Shown here one piece after another: positions 7,322 through 14,404 of a stretch of DNA of 17,220 nucleotides. This DNA comes from an uncultured Actinomycetes bacterium. GTDB lineage: Bacteria; Actinomycetota; Actinomycetes; Nanopelagicales; Nanopelagicaceae. Within the stretch, counting starts at the first letter, position 1. Each line of letters opens with the position of its first letter. The translations under genes were made by a program, and so were the position numbers. The stretch is from NCBI GenBank assembly GCA_903891755.1, contig CAITFY010000097.1, forward strand, positions 1-17,220, in the 5' to 3' direction. The notes under the pieces are model-generated. The model did not search any database, was not told the origin of the DNA, and was given only the letters and a program-made list of their open reading frames with translations.

Positions 7322-8320
7322 ATGGCCAACATCGGCAATATGTACGGACCCTCCTTCACCTTTCTTGGCGTCCCACAATGCGATCTCGAGATTCCAGAGA
7401 GCTATGCGGATGCAGATGTAGTGATTGTTGGAGCTCCGATTGATTCGGGTACTTCACATCGCTCTGGCGCTAAATTCGGTCCGCAAGCAATCCGCGGCAC
7501 CGATTATTTGGGACATGATGGAGAGCGACCTCACCTCTCACTTCGAGTTGATGGTTTGAAAGATCTCAAGGTGGTCGATGCCGGGGATCTCCTCATGTCT
7601 GGCCACGATCTCGTTGCCTCGCTCAAGCTTCTAGAAGAAGCAACTGAGAAGATTTCGCGTGCTGGTGCTATTCCGTTGATTTTGGGTGGAGATCACTCCA
7701 TCGCCTCTGCTGATGTGGCGGGAATCGCCAATCACCGAGGCAACGGCAAAATCTCAATGATTCACTTTGATGCCCATGCTGATACAGCTGATAATCAGTT
7801 CGGTGCTCTTGTTGGCCATGGCACACCGATGCGCCAACTCATCGAGCGCGGCTCTGTTCGTGGCGATCGTTTCTTACAACTCGGTTTGCGTGGCTACTGG
7901 CCAGATGACATCACCTTGAAGTGGATGCGCGATCAAGGTATGCGTTCATACGAGATGACTGAGATTCATAACCGTGGTCTCGATGTTGTGTTGGATGAAT
8001 CCTTCGCGCGTCTCACCGATGAATGCGATGGGGTATTTCTCTCCGTTGATATTGATGTGGTTGATCCCGGCATGGCACCGGGCACCGGCACTCCAGAGCC
8101 CGGCGGGATGACTAGTCGCGAATTGCTCGAAGCAGTTCGTCGCATCTGCCTTGAACTTCCTGTTGTTGGTATTGATGTGGTGGAAGTTGCACCTGCATTT
8201 GATAGCGCTGAAATCACTGCGATGCTCGCTAATCGCGTCGTGCTAGAAGCTTTGAGTGCGATTGCATTCAAACGGACAGGTCAAACCTACGATCGCAACA
8301 AGAATGTTCTTGATCGCTAA
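7322..8320 (+). CDS. Ureohydrolase of the agmatinase/arginase family
   Basis: A 332-residue manganese-type ureohydrolase that would release urea from a guanidino compound. All metal-ligand motifs are present: GGDHS with H125, FDAHAD with D150, H152 and D154, and SVDIDVVDP with D243 and D245, followed by the family segment PGTGTPEPGG. These define the fold but not the substrate: agmatine, guanidinobutyrate, guanidinopropionate or guanidine are all used by close relatives, and the HGTPMRQ segment after the DAHAD motif is shared by many of them. I chose ATG 7322 because AAGG lies 8 nt upstream; the open frame continues back to 7262 but that would lie inside potC. Placement directly after the transporter suggests that the imported compound or its product is the substrate. 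With agmatine the product would be putrescine. It converges with the decarboxylase gene, 3 nt apart. Confidence 0.88.
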   Translation: MANIGNMYGPSFTFLGVPQCDLEIPESYADADVVIVGAPIDSGTSHRSGAKFGPQAIRGTDYLGHDGERPHLSLRVDGLKDLKVVDAGDLLMSGHDLVASLKLLEEATEKISRAGAIPLILGGDHSIASADVAGIANHRGNGKISMIHFDAHADTADNQFGALVGHGTPMRQLIERGSVRGDRFLQLGLRGYWPDDITLKWMRDQGMRSYEMTEIHNRGLDVVLDESFARLTDECDGVFLSVDIDVVDPGMAPGTGTPEPGGMTSRELLEAVRRICLELPVVGIDVVEVAPAFDSAEITAMLANRVVLEALSAIAFKRTGQTYDRNKNVLDR

Positions 8321-8323
8321 CGC

Positions 8324-9676
8324 TTAGAGCGTTGCCAAGATATCTGAAATATCTTTCTCGGTCGTCCACGGGTTCACGATTGCAAAGCGCAGGATTGGTT
8401 CGCCCTTGTGCGCTGATGGCACCACGAAGCCAATCTGATCTGCAAGCAACTTATCGCTCCATGCTTCGTATTGTGCTGAGTCCCAACCATTTCGCTTGAA
8501 GGCGACGATAGATAACTTAGGCTCATAGAGAAGTTCTAGCTCAGGATGCGCAGTTACCAAGCGAGCGGCATGTTGAGCGATATCTAAAGTTTGCTGCATT
8601 GCACTCGAGTATTCACGGGTTCCATTTGCTGCGAGTGAGAACCAGAATGGCAGACCGCGGGCACGACGGGTGAGGTGAATCGCGTAATCTGATGGATTCC
8701 ACTCGTTGGGGTCTTCCAAGGTATCTAAGTAAGAAGCGTGTTGCGTGTGGGCTTTCTTCGCTATCGCTGGATTGCGGTAGATCAAGGCGCAGGCATCAAA
8801 GGGTGCGAATAACCATTTGTGTGGATCAACGATAAATGAGTCTGCGCGTTCCACTCCATTAAAGAGTGGTCGCACGCTCAGAGCGCAGAGAGCAGCAAGT
8901 CCATACGCTCCATCGACATGGAACCAGATATCGCGAGCAATGGCGGCTTGCCCTACTCCATCTAGATCATCGATGATTCCGAGGTTTGTGGTTCCAGCTG
9001 TTGCGACGACGGCGAAGATTCGGTGGGATGGATTTGCCGCGAGGTATGCATCAACACTTTGAGAGAAGTTCTCGCCCGTCATCACGCCATCGGAGTTCGC
9101 GGGGACATTGAGAACCAGAACATCCATGATGTCTGCTGCAGATTGGATGGATGAGTGCGCTTCAGATGAGCAGGCGACGACCCAGCGAGATACATCTGGA
9201 TATTTCTCACGAGCATGAACGCGCGCCGCTACGAGTGCGGAGAGATTTCCGATAGTTCCGCCTTGGACAAAGACACCGCCAGAGGTTTGAGGAAGTCCCG
9301 CAAGATCGCTGATCCAACGCAGCGCTTGGTTCTCTGCAAATACCGCACCGGCTCCTTCGAGCCAGGATCCGCCATAGAGAGCACTCGAACCAACTACGAG
9401 GTCAAAGAGGTTGGCGTGCTCAGATGGTGCAGAGGGAATAAAGGAGAGGTAGCGAGGGTGATCTGTGGAGATGCAGGCGAGGGCAAGTGTGTCGGTAAAT
9501 ACCTTGAGCGCTTCATGTCCGCCGAGACCGTTTTCAGTAATTGTGTTTCCAACTCGGGCGAAAAGCTCTTCAGGTGTTTGCGGTCCATCGAGTGGGGGAT
9601 TGTCCTTAAGTCGCGCCAGGCTATAAGCCAAGATTTCGTGCGCTAAAGATTCGACCTCATCGTTGAACTCATGCAT
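8324..9676 (-). CDS. Group II pyridoxal-phosphate-dependent amino acid decarboxylase
   Basis: A 450-residue fold type I PLP enzyme of the aromatic amino acid / glutamate / diaminobutyrate decarboxylase group. The PLP-binding lysine is K287 in DPHKWLF; H174 in SSEAHSS would stack on the cofactor; TAGTTNLG (about 226-233) and HVDGAYG (253-259, with D255 holding the pyridine nitrogen) complete the site. Its length is typical. It would turn an amino acid into an amine and CO2; the exact substrate (tyrosine, tryptophan, DOPA, diaminobutyrate or other) cannot be read from sequence. The only in-frame ATG near the start is 9676. An AGGTGG lies 12 nt upstream at the AlkD stop, and a CATAAT box is also close, so it may be read from an operon with AlkD or have its own promoter. 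A link to the convergent amine locus is possible. Confidence 0.88.
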   Translation of the reverse strand: MHEFNDEVESLAHEILAYSLARLKDNPPLDGPQTPEELFARVGNTITENGLGGHEALKVFTDTLALACISTDHPRYLSFIPSAPSEHANLFDLVVGSSALYGGSWLEGAGAVFAENQALRWISDLAGLPQTSGGVFVQGGTIGNLSALVAARVHAREKYPDVSRWVVACSSEAHSSIQSAADIMDVLVLNVPANSDGVMTGENFSQSVDAYLAANPSHRIFAVVATAGTTNLGIIDDLDGVGQAAIARDIWFHVDGAYGLAALCALSVRPLFNGVERADSFIVDPHKWLFAPFDACALIYRNPAIAKKAHTQHASYLDTLEDPNEWNPSDYAIHLTRRARGLPFWFSLAANGTREYSSAMQQTLDIAQHAARLVTAHPELELLYEPKLSIVAFKRNGWDSAQYEAWSDKLLADQIGFVVPSAHKGEPILRFAIVNPWTTEKDISDILATL

Positions 9677-9692
9677 GCGGCGATTATGCCAC

Positions 9693-10367
9693 CTATGCGT
9701 GTTTTAGAGCTTCACGCACTGCGACTCGGTCAAGGTTCGGATGATCCTTAAGGAACTTAGTGACGGTCGGACGGTCAAAGTAAGCGAGATCGCGAAGGGC
9801 CCATCCAATCGCCTTTGCCACCCAGAAGGTGTGGTCATCCGCATGGTCGTGGCAATACTTAAGTAGAAGTGGAATGTCAGTATTTGTATTGCGTCCGCGC
9901 TGATGCTGGATGGCTGCTCTCACCAACCAGATGTCATCGCTCTTATTCCATGAGTTCATGAGTTTGAGTGAGTTATAGCGAACGGTTAAGGGGGAGACGA
10001 TGGCGCTTCCCAAGCTATCTACCGTGTCCCACCATGGTCTGTGGGTGATGAGGTATTCGCCATGGTCGGCTAAAAAATCTTCATCAAGATACTTGTTAAA
10101 TGTGGCGAGGATGTCACACGCCGCGTATTGGTACTCACGTTCGGTTAATTTCCAGAGCGCTCTCGCTGTCTTACCCAACTGAGCAGACGTTGGTTCGGGT
10201 GCCTCTTTGAAAATCTTCTTCAGGACATCTCGGCGTATTGGAGTTTTTATCCCGAGAAATGGCGCAATATCTTTCATGTACCACTGCATATCAGCGGCAT
10301 TAGTTTGATTGCGTAATTCAGGAAGCTGCGAAGTTACCTCACCCAGAATGTAACTTTGAAAGCCCAT
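9693..10367 (-). CDS. AlkD-like DNA alkylation repair glycosylase
   Basis: A 224-residue HEAT-repeat-like all-helical protein that matches AlkD, a DNA glycosylase excising bulky or cationic alkylated bases such as 3-methyladenine and 7-methylguanine without flipping them. The catalytic segment is clear: PWWDTVD gives W113 and D117, and the conserved arginine is R150 in the WLVRAAIQHQ helix, corresponding to the Trp-Asp-Arg set of Bacillus cereus AlkD. The later KAIGWALRDLAY helix is also a family mark. Length is normal. It starts 8 nt after the MarC-like gene stop and ends 16 nt before the decarboxylase start, so the three leftward genes may share a transcript. Confidence 0.9.
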   Translation of the reverse strand: MGFQSYILGEVTSQLPELRNQTNAADMQWYMKDIAPFLGIKTPIRRDVLKKIFKEAPEPTSAQLGKTARALWKLTEREYQYAACDILATFNKYLDEDFLADHGEYLITHRPWWDTVDSLGSAIVSPLTVRYNSLKLMNSWNKSDDIWLVRAAIQHQRGRNTNTDIPLLLKYCHDHADDHTFWVAKAIGWALRDLAYFDRPTVTKFLKDHPNLDRVAVREALKHA

Positions 10368-10375
10368 AGAAGTAC

Positions 10376-11002
10376 CTACGCGAGGTTGAAGAATCCCTTA
10401 ATTGATTGCACAATCATGTCGACAGCGATTGCGGCAACTAAAAGACCGGCTACGCGCGTAATAAGAGTGACACCAGATTCCTTAATGAGACTCAAGATTC
10501 CTGTTGAGAACATCAAGATGAGACCGATCACGACATGCACCATGACTATCGCTGCAGCCAAGCTGAACTTATCTCCTGTTGTGTGGGCGTAGCGAACATA
10601 AAGCATCGTGGTCACAATTCCGCCGGGACCAGCCAGAACTGGGGTTCCGATTGGAACCATCGCGATATTTACCTTCTCGTTCTGGGCTGATTCTCCGCCG
10701 ACCTTGCCGGTCAAGAGTTCCATGGAGATTAAGAAGAGCAAGAACCCACCTGCGCCTTGGAGGGCATTGAGAGAGATGTGGAGATAGTTAAGGATGACCT
10801 GACCAAAGAGAGCGAATACAACAATGATGATGAGCGAGGAGGTGGCACCCTGCCAAGCGAGACTAATCTGCTCTTTCTTCTTACGACCAGCTACGAGCGA
10901 AAGAAAGATGGGAAGGGCGGCTAGAGGATCCAAGATAACAAAGAGGGTCACAAAAGCTTGGATTCCGAAAGTCAGCGCTGACACCGAGGAGAGGCTATTC
11001 AT
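10376..11002 (-). CDS. MarC family integral membrane protein
   Basis: A 208-residue membrane protein of the MarC (UPF0056) family, whose physiological role is not settled. Six hydrophobic helices can be placed at about 12-34, 48-70, 72-92, 113-131, 140-162 and 180-203. Family marks are the N-terminal helix FVILDPLAALPIF and the GTPVLAGPGGI stretch after the third helix. Despite the name, members of this family are not established drug-resistance determinants. Start is ATG 11002, with only a weak purine stretch (GAGAAG) upstream. It diverges from the sulfide oxidation cassette and leads the short leftward gene set with AlkD. Confidence 0.9.
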   Translation of the reverse strand: MNSLSSVSALTFGIQAFVTLFVILDPLAALPIFLSLVAGRKKKEQISLAWQGATSSLIIIVVFALFGQVILNYLHISLNALQGAGGFLLFLISMELLTGKVGGESAQNEKVNIAMVPIGTPVLAGPGGIVTTMLYVRYAHTTGDKFSLAAAIVMVHVVIGLILMFSTGILSLIKESGVTLITRVAGLLVAAIAVDMIVQSIKGFFNLA

Positions 11003-11186
11003 GGCTGAATCTTCTCATGGGTTCAGAGATTGAATTGAAAATTGAGTATTGCGTCCTAAACGAGGTGCTACCGCTCAAAAGGTATGACGCTCACGCATAC
11101 GAAATAGCACTGTGACGCTTCAGACAGAGGTGTATTGATAACGCCTAAGAGTGAGGGGAGTAACCTCTTTTTCATAGGAGTAAACC
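11003..11186. promoter_or_regulatory. Divergent control region before the sulfur cassette
   Basis: This 184-nt gap separates the leftward MarC-like gene from the rightward sulfide cassette. It holds two direct copies of TGACGCT (11085-11091 and 11113-11119, 28 nt apart), which could be regulator half-sites. The second copy overlaps a possible -35 TGTGAC (11111-11116), with a TATTGATA stretch following at suitable spacing. Near the gene, GAGG (11153-11156) and CCTC (11164-11167) form a weak hairpin followed by five T, reminiscent of an attenuator. A strong Shine-Dalgarno AGGAG (11176-11180) lies 6 nt before the ATG at 11187, the best ribosome-binding site in the window. Confidence 0.4.
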
Positions 11187-12461
11187 ATGAAAAATAAACT
11201 AGTAGTACTCGGCGGAGGAACGGCCGGAACCATGGTCGTTAACAAACTCTATAAAAAACTGGATAAACGCGATTGGTCGATTACGGTTATCGACAAAGAC
11301 AATAACCATTTGTACCAACCTGGGCTGCTCCTGCTTCCTTTCGGTGTTTACACTCCAGAGGAGCTTGTAAAGGATAAGGATCGTTTCTTTCCTAAGGGTG
11401 TTGAATATCGCCGCACTGGAGTCGACCAGATCGTTCCAGAGAAAAATCAGATCTTTCTAGATGATGGTCAAGTTGTGATTTACGACCAGTTGGTGATTGC
11501 GACTGGCACTACTCCACGCCCTGATCAAACTCCAGGAATGGACGATCCTGCCGTCTGGCGCAAGAGCATCTTTGATTTCTATACCTTTGAGGGATCGGTA
11601 GCACTCAAAGAGGCTCTTGATAATTTTGCCGGCGGCAAGTTGGTGGTGCATATCTCTGAGATGCCGATTAAGTGTCCAGTAGCGCCGTTGGAGTTCGCCT
11701 TCCTCGCAGATGCTTATTTCAATGAAAAGAAGATGCGCGAGAAAGTTCAGATAACGTATGTGACACCTCTGGAAGGTGCCTTTACCAAGCCTGTTTGTTC
11801 CCGACAGTTGAGCTATATGCTCACAGATCGCCATATCGCGCTCGAACCAGATTTCGTGATTGAGCATATTGATCCAGAAACCAAGGTAATGGTCTCTATG
11901 GATGAGAGGGAAATTCCTTTTGACCTGCTTGTAACTGTTCCAGTAAATATGGGCGCAGATTTCATTGGCAGATCTGGATTAGGCGATGATTTGAATTATG
12001 TTCCGGTCAGCAAAGAAACTTTCTTATCTAAAAAATATGACAATATTTTCGCCCTAGGTGATGCTTCAGATATTCCCGCATCTAAAGCTGGATCAGTTGC
12101 GCATTTTGCAGTTGATCTCTTTGCAGAGAATTTTATGCAGCATATCCATGGTCGTCACATGACCCATAACTTTGATGGACATGCCAATTGCTTTATTGAA
12201 TCTGGAAATGGCAAAGGGCTTTTAATTGACTTCAATTATCAGGTGGAGCCACTTTCAGGAATGTTTCCCATTCCATTAGTTGGACCTTTCCCTCTCCTTA
12301 AAGAGAGTCGCCTGAATCACCTGGGCAAGCTCGCTTTCAGATGGATTTATTGGAACCTTCTACTTAAGGCACGTTGGATTCCTATTCCATCATTGATGTC
12401 GATGAAGGGAAAGAAGCAGGTAGAAATCAAGAAAGGGGTTGAGGTAGATGCCAATCATTGA
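11187..12461 (+). CDS. sqr: Sulfide:quinone oxidoreductase-like flavoprotein
   Basis: A 424-residue FAD-dependent oxidoreductase of the two-dinucleotide-fold type. It should oxidise sulfide at the cytoplasmic membrane face and pass electrons to quinone, producing a persulfide or polysulfide. Evidence: FAD-binding GGGTAG (9-14), the ATGTTPRP segment (105-112), and LGDASDIPASKAG (290-302) for the second flavin-binding stretch. Three cysteines lie in conserved-looking contexts: C163 in KCPVAP, C204 in KPVCSR and C335 in GHANCF; C163 and C335 would be the redox pair of the family. The C-terminus (about 365-405) is rich in aromatic and hydrophobic residues and could anchor the protein at the membrane. 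Its last 14 nt overlap the TusE-like gene. The alternative is a related NADH dehydrogenase or flavocytochrome-like enzyme, but the cysteines and neighbours favour sulfide. Codon use leans more to AAA for lysine than the nearby transporter genes. Confidence 0.86.
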   Translation: MKNKLVVLGGGTAGTMVVNKLYKKLDKRDWSITVIDKDNNHLYQPGLLLLPFGVYTPEELVKDKDRFFPKGVEYRRTGVDQIVPEKNQIFLDDGQVVIYDQLVIATGTTPRPDQTPGMDDPAVWRKSIFDFYTFEGSVALKEALDNFAGGKLVVHISEMPIKCPVAPLEFAFLADAYFNEKKMREKVQITYVTPLEGAFTKPVCSRQLSYMLTDRHIALEPDFVIEHIDPETKVMVSMDEREIPFDLLVTVPVNMGADFIGRSGLGDDLNYVPVSKETFLSKKYDNIFALGDASDIPASKAGSVAHFAVDLFAENFMQHIHGRHMTHNFDGHANCFIESGNGKGLLIDFNYQVEPLSGMFPIPLVGPFPLLKESRLNHLGKLAFRWIYWNLLLKARWIPIPSLMSMKGKKQVEIKKGVEVDANH

Positions 12462-12762
12462 AATTGCGGGAAAGCCTATTAATGTAAATGAAGAGGGCTT
12501 TCTGACAGTGTATGACGAGTGGAATGAGGAGATTGCCAAAGAGTTGGCAAAGCAGATTGAAATTCCGATGACAGATGAGCATTGGAAGATCATCAAATTT
12601 CTCCGCGAAGACTTTAAGGTCCAGGGAGAGACTGCAACTTCCCGTCGTGTTCAAACAGTTGGCGGCGTTCCCGTTAAAGAACAGTTTGCGCTCTTTCCAA
12701 AGAAGCCAGCAAAGAAAATGGCGTATATCGCCGGATTGCCAAAACCTAAAGGTTGCGTGTGA
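12448..12762 (+). CDS. TusE/DsrC-family sulfur carrier protein with a single C-terminal cysteine
   Basis: A 104-residue protein of the TusE/DsrC family, small carriers that accept sulfane sulfur on a flexible C-terminal arm. Visible marks are GFLTVYDEWNEEIA (17-30), the TDEHWKIIKFLRE helix (42-54) and the ending AGLPKPKGCV (95-104) with the penultimate C103. The second arm cysteine of true DsrC would fall eleven residues earlier, at position 92, where this protein has alanine; it therefore looks TusE-like rather than a DsrAB partner. No DsrAB is in the window. The ATG at 12448 overlaps the end of sqr by 14 nt and follows purine-rich GGGGTTGAGG, so translation is probably coupled. It likely takes sulfur from the oxidoreductase or from the DsrE2-like neighbour. 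Confidence 0.88.
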   Translation: MPIIEIAGKPINVNEEGFLTVYDEWNEEIAKELAKQIEIPMTDEHWKIIKFLREDFKVQGETATSRRVQTVGGVPVKEQFALFPKKPAKKMAYIAGLPKPKGCV

Positions 12763-12772
12763 GGAGAAGGAA

Positions 12773-13291
12773 ATGACACCATCAATTGTTCCTAATTTTG
12801 GTTCAGAGAGCACTAATCGCAAGCTTGCGATTATCTGCTCTAAGGGAAATCTCGATATGGCCTACCCAGGGTTAATCCTGGCAAATGCCGCTCTTGGTGA
12901 AGGCGTGGAGACGATGCTCTTCTTCACATTTTGGGGCTTTGACATGATTACCAAATCCAGGATGAATGATCTGCAATTTTCTCCTGCGGGCAACACCGCG
13001 ATGCACCTTCCAGGCCATGACATGCATATTCCACAATCAATGATGCCGGCTCCAGGCATGACAGCGGTCGCTACCCATATGCTCAAGAAGCAGATAGCCG
13101 ATTTAGATGTTCCAGAGGTCCCGGACTTCCTGGATCAAATAGTTGCTGCTGGGGGACATCTGTGGGCATGTCGAATGTCTGCTGATATGAACAAGTTGAG
13201 CATGAATGACCTGAGAGATGACGTTGAGGGAATCATCAGCGCCTCTGATTTCATCGAGATGACAGAAGGCGCCCAGCTGCTCTTCATCTAA
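12773..13291 (+). CDS. DsrE2-like (DsrE/DsrF superfamily) sulfurtransferase
   Basis: A 172-residue protein of the DsrE/DsrF-like fold, closest by eye to the DsrE2 group. That group has been linked to persulfide transfer in sulfur-oxidising bacteria. Marks are a first strand with C22 (AIICSKGNLDMAYPGLILAN), the FFTFWGFDMI strand-helix (50-59) and C133 in LWACRMSADM, the position of the conserved cysteine of the group. A methionine/proline-rich stretch lies between (about 76-96). DsrE2 proteins are often membrane-associated; here the hydrophobic parts are short. I start it at ATG 12773, ten bases after the TusE-like stop, with GGAGAAGG just upstream; the open frame continues to 12575 but only by overlapping the preceding gene. 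With sqr and the TusE-like gene it forms one transcription unit. Confidence 0.85.
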   Translation: MTPSIVPNFGSESTNRKLAIICSKGNLDMAYPGLILANAALGEGVETMLFFTFWGFDMITKSRMNDLQFSPAGNTAMHLPGHDMHIPQSMMPAPGMTAVATHMLKKQIADLDVPEVPDFLDQIVAAGGHLWACRMSADMNKLSMNDLRDDVEGIISASDFIEMTEGAQLLFI

Positions 13292-13337
13292 CTTTAAAGC
13301 GGTGAACTTGAACCTCGCTTCAGTGTAAATTTGGCGG

Positions 13338-13832
13338 ATGAGCTCATTTAAAGTACCTAGCGTCCGTTCAAACCGCTTCGTTAGTTTAAGTCTTCCTTTA
13401 GTTGTGGCTCTCGCCTGCCTAACACCCGCTGCTTCCTTCGCGGCCACTTCGACTCCTTCGACTCTCTTGCCAGCGACGAACCCTGCTTGTGTGAAGGTGA
13501 CAACAGAACTCAAGAATGCTGACAAGGTTTATGTGGCTCTCCAGTACGGAGTGATTGCAACGGCCAAGGCTTACCTTGCGAAGAACACCCTGGTAAATCT
13601 TCTTGCCTATAACAACAGCATCATCAAGGTTCTCGAGGCCGCGAACAAGGAGTACACCTTCGGTTCTTCTAATCCGCGCTGCGTGGCTGCATCAACGATT
13701 GCAACCTATAACTCGTACCTCAAGAAGAATCTTGCAACGATTTCGAGTATTCAAACTTCCAACATAAATGGGCAACCGGTTGGCGCACCTAAGTCCTGGC
13801 TCACCTATATTCCAGCTGGCTTGTTGAAGTAA
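13338..13832 (+). CDS. Secreted protein of unknown function
   Basis: A 164-residue protein that I do not recognise. It has a clear Sec signal peptide: basic start (residues 1-13), hydrophobic core (about 16-29) and a likely signal peptidase I site after ASFA (32-35). The mature part starts with a Thr/Ser/Pro-rich tract (36-49), then a mostly helical Ala/Lys/Asn-rich region. It keeps two cysteines, C51 and C115, which could form one disulfide. No membrane anchor or sorting motif is seen at the C-terminus, so it may be released or wall-associated. The ATG at 13338 has only a weak GGCGG before it, and a TAAATT box about 6 nt further upstream suggests a leaderless or nearly leaderless message. 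It lies 46 nt after the sulfur cassette and converges with the isochorismatase-like gene, 20 nt apart. Confidence 0.75.
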   Translation: MSSFKVPSVRSNRFVSLSLPLVVALACLTPAASFAATSTPSTLLPATNPACVKVTTELKNADKVYVALQYGVIATAKAYLAKNTLVNLLAYNNSIIKVLEAANKEYTFGSSNPRCVAASTIATYNSYLKKNLATISSIQTSNINGQPVGAPKSWLTYIPAGLLK

Positions 13833-13852
13833 TTTCGGGAGATCAAATTTGG

Positions 13853-14404
13853 TTAGAAGCGAACTCTCTCGGCAGCGACGACATCAACTCGGCTATCTGG
13901 AAGGTCGTAATCCGAACAGGAGCGATTGAGCTCCGCGATAATTAATTCCGCAGGGATGGGCGAGCCGTTCCATGATTCGTCCATAGTCGTGTGTGCGTCT
14001 TCAACTAGAGTGACGTCTAAGCCGCGTTCGATAGCAGCATGGATTGTGTGGCGAACACAGTAGTTAGTTTGGGCACCGCTAATAACCAAGTGTTCAATCT
14101 TTAACTCTTCGAGAACATCTTCGAGTTCGGTCTCCTCGAAGGAGCTTCGCCAAAGCTTGTGAATGATCTTCTCATCTAATGCAGGTTTTAACTCAGGAAC
14201 GATCTGCCAAGACAGACTATCTAGAGGCATGTCATCTTCTGAATGTTGCACCCAGATGACTTCAGTCTTTGAAGCACGTGCCTGATCCACCAAGGCAGCT
14301 ATTTTTGAGACTGTCGAATCGCGTTTCCACGCATATTCAACGACGCCATTTTGAACATCAATGACAAGAAGAGCTTTCTTGTTGCGATCGGGGTATGCGC
14401 TCAT
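13853..14404 (-). CDS. Isochorismatase-family cysteine hydrolase
   Basis: A 183-residue protein of the isochorismatase-like hydrolase family. The catalytic set is visible: D16 in LLVIDVQNG, K83 in HKLWRSSF and C116 in SGAQTNYCVRHT. The cysteine indicates a nicotinamidase-like or other amide-cleaving mechanism rather than true isochorismatase, whose enzymes lack a nucleophilic cysteine. The metal-site residues typical of nicotinamidase (D-x-H) are not evident, so the substrate stays open. The stretch from 130 to 165 (ERGLDVTLVEDAHTTMD) is standard for the family. It starts at ATG 14404 with no ribosome-binding site and diverges from the DinB-like gene with only 24 nt between the start codons. 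Confidence 0.88.
   Translation of the reverse strand: MSAYPDRNKKALLVIDVQNGVVEYAWKRDSTVSKIAALVDQARASKTEVIWVQHSEDDMPLDSLSWQIVPELKPALDEKIIHKLWRSSFEETELEDVLEELKIEHLVISGAQTNYCVRHTIHAAIERGLDVTLVEDAHTTMDESWNGSPIPAELIIAELNRSCSDYDLPDSRVDVVAAERVRF

Noticed and set aside
10376..11002. MarC as a multidrug resistance determinant
   Set aside because: The name is historical; the family is not established as a resistance factor, so no such function is claimed.
12575..12772. Upstream extension of the DsrE2-like protein
   Set aside because: The frame is open, but it would overlap most of the TusE-like gene; the ATG at 12773 has a good ribosome-binding site and gives the usual family length.
12448..13291. Part of a dissimilatory sulfite reductase (Dsr) gene set
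   Set aside because: No DsrAB, DsrMKJOP or DsrEFH trio is present, and the DsrC-like protein lacks the second arm cysteine needed for that cycle.
13292..13337. Hairpin as terminator of the sulfur cassette
   Set aside because: AAGC...GCTT with an inner GGT/ACC can be drawn, but it needs a bulge and has no T-run; too weak to list.
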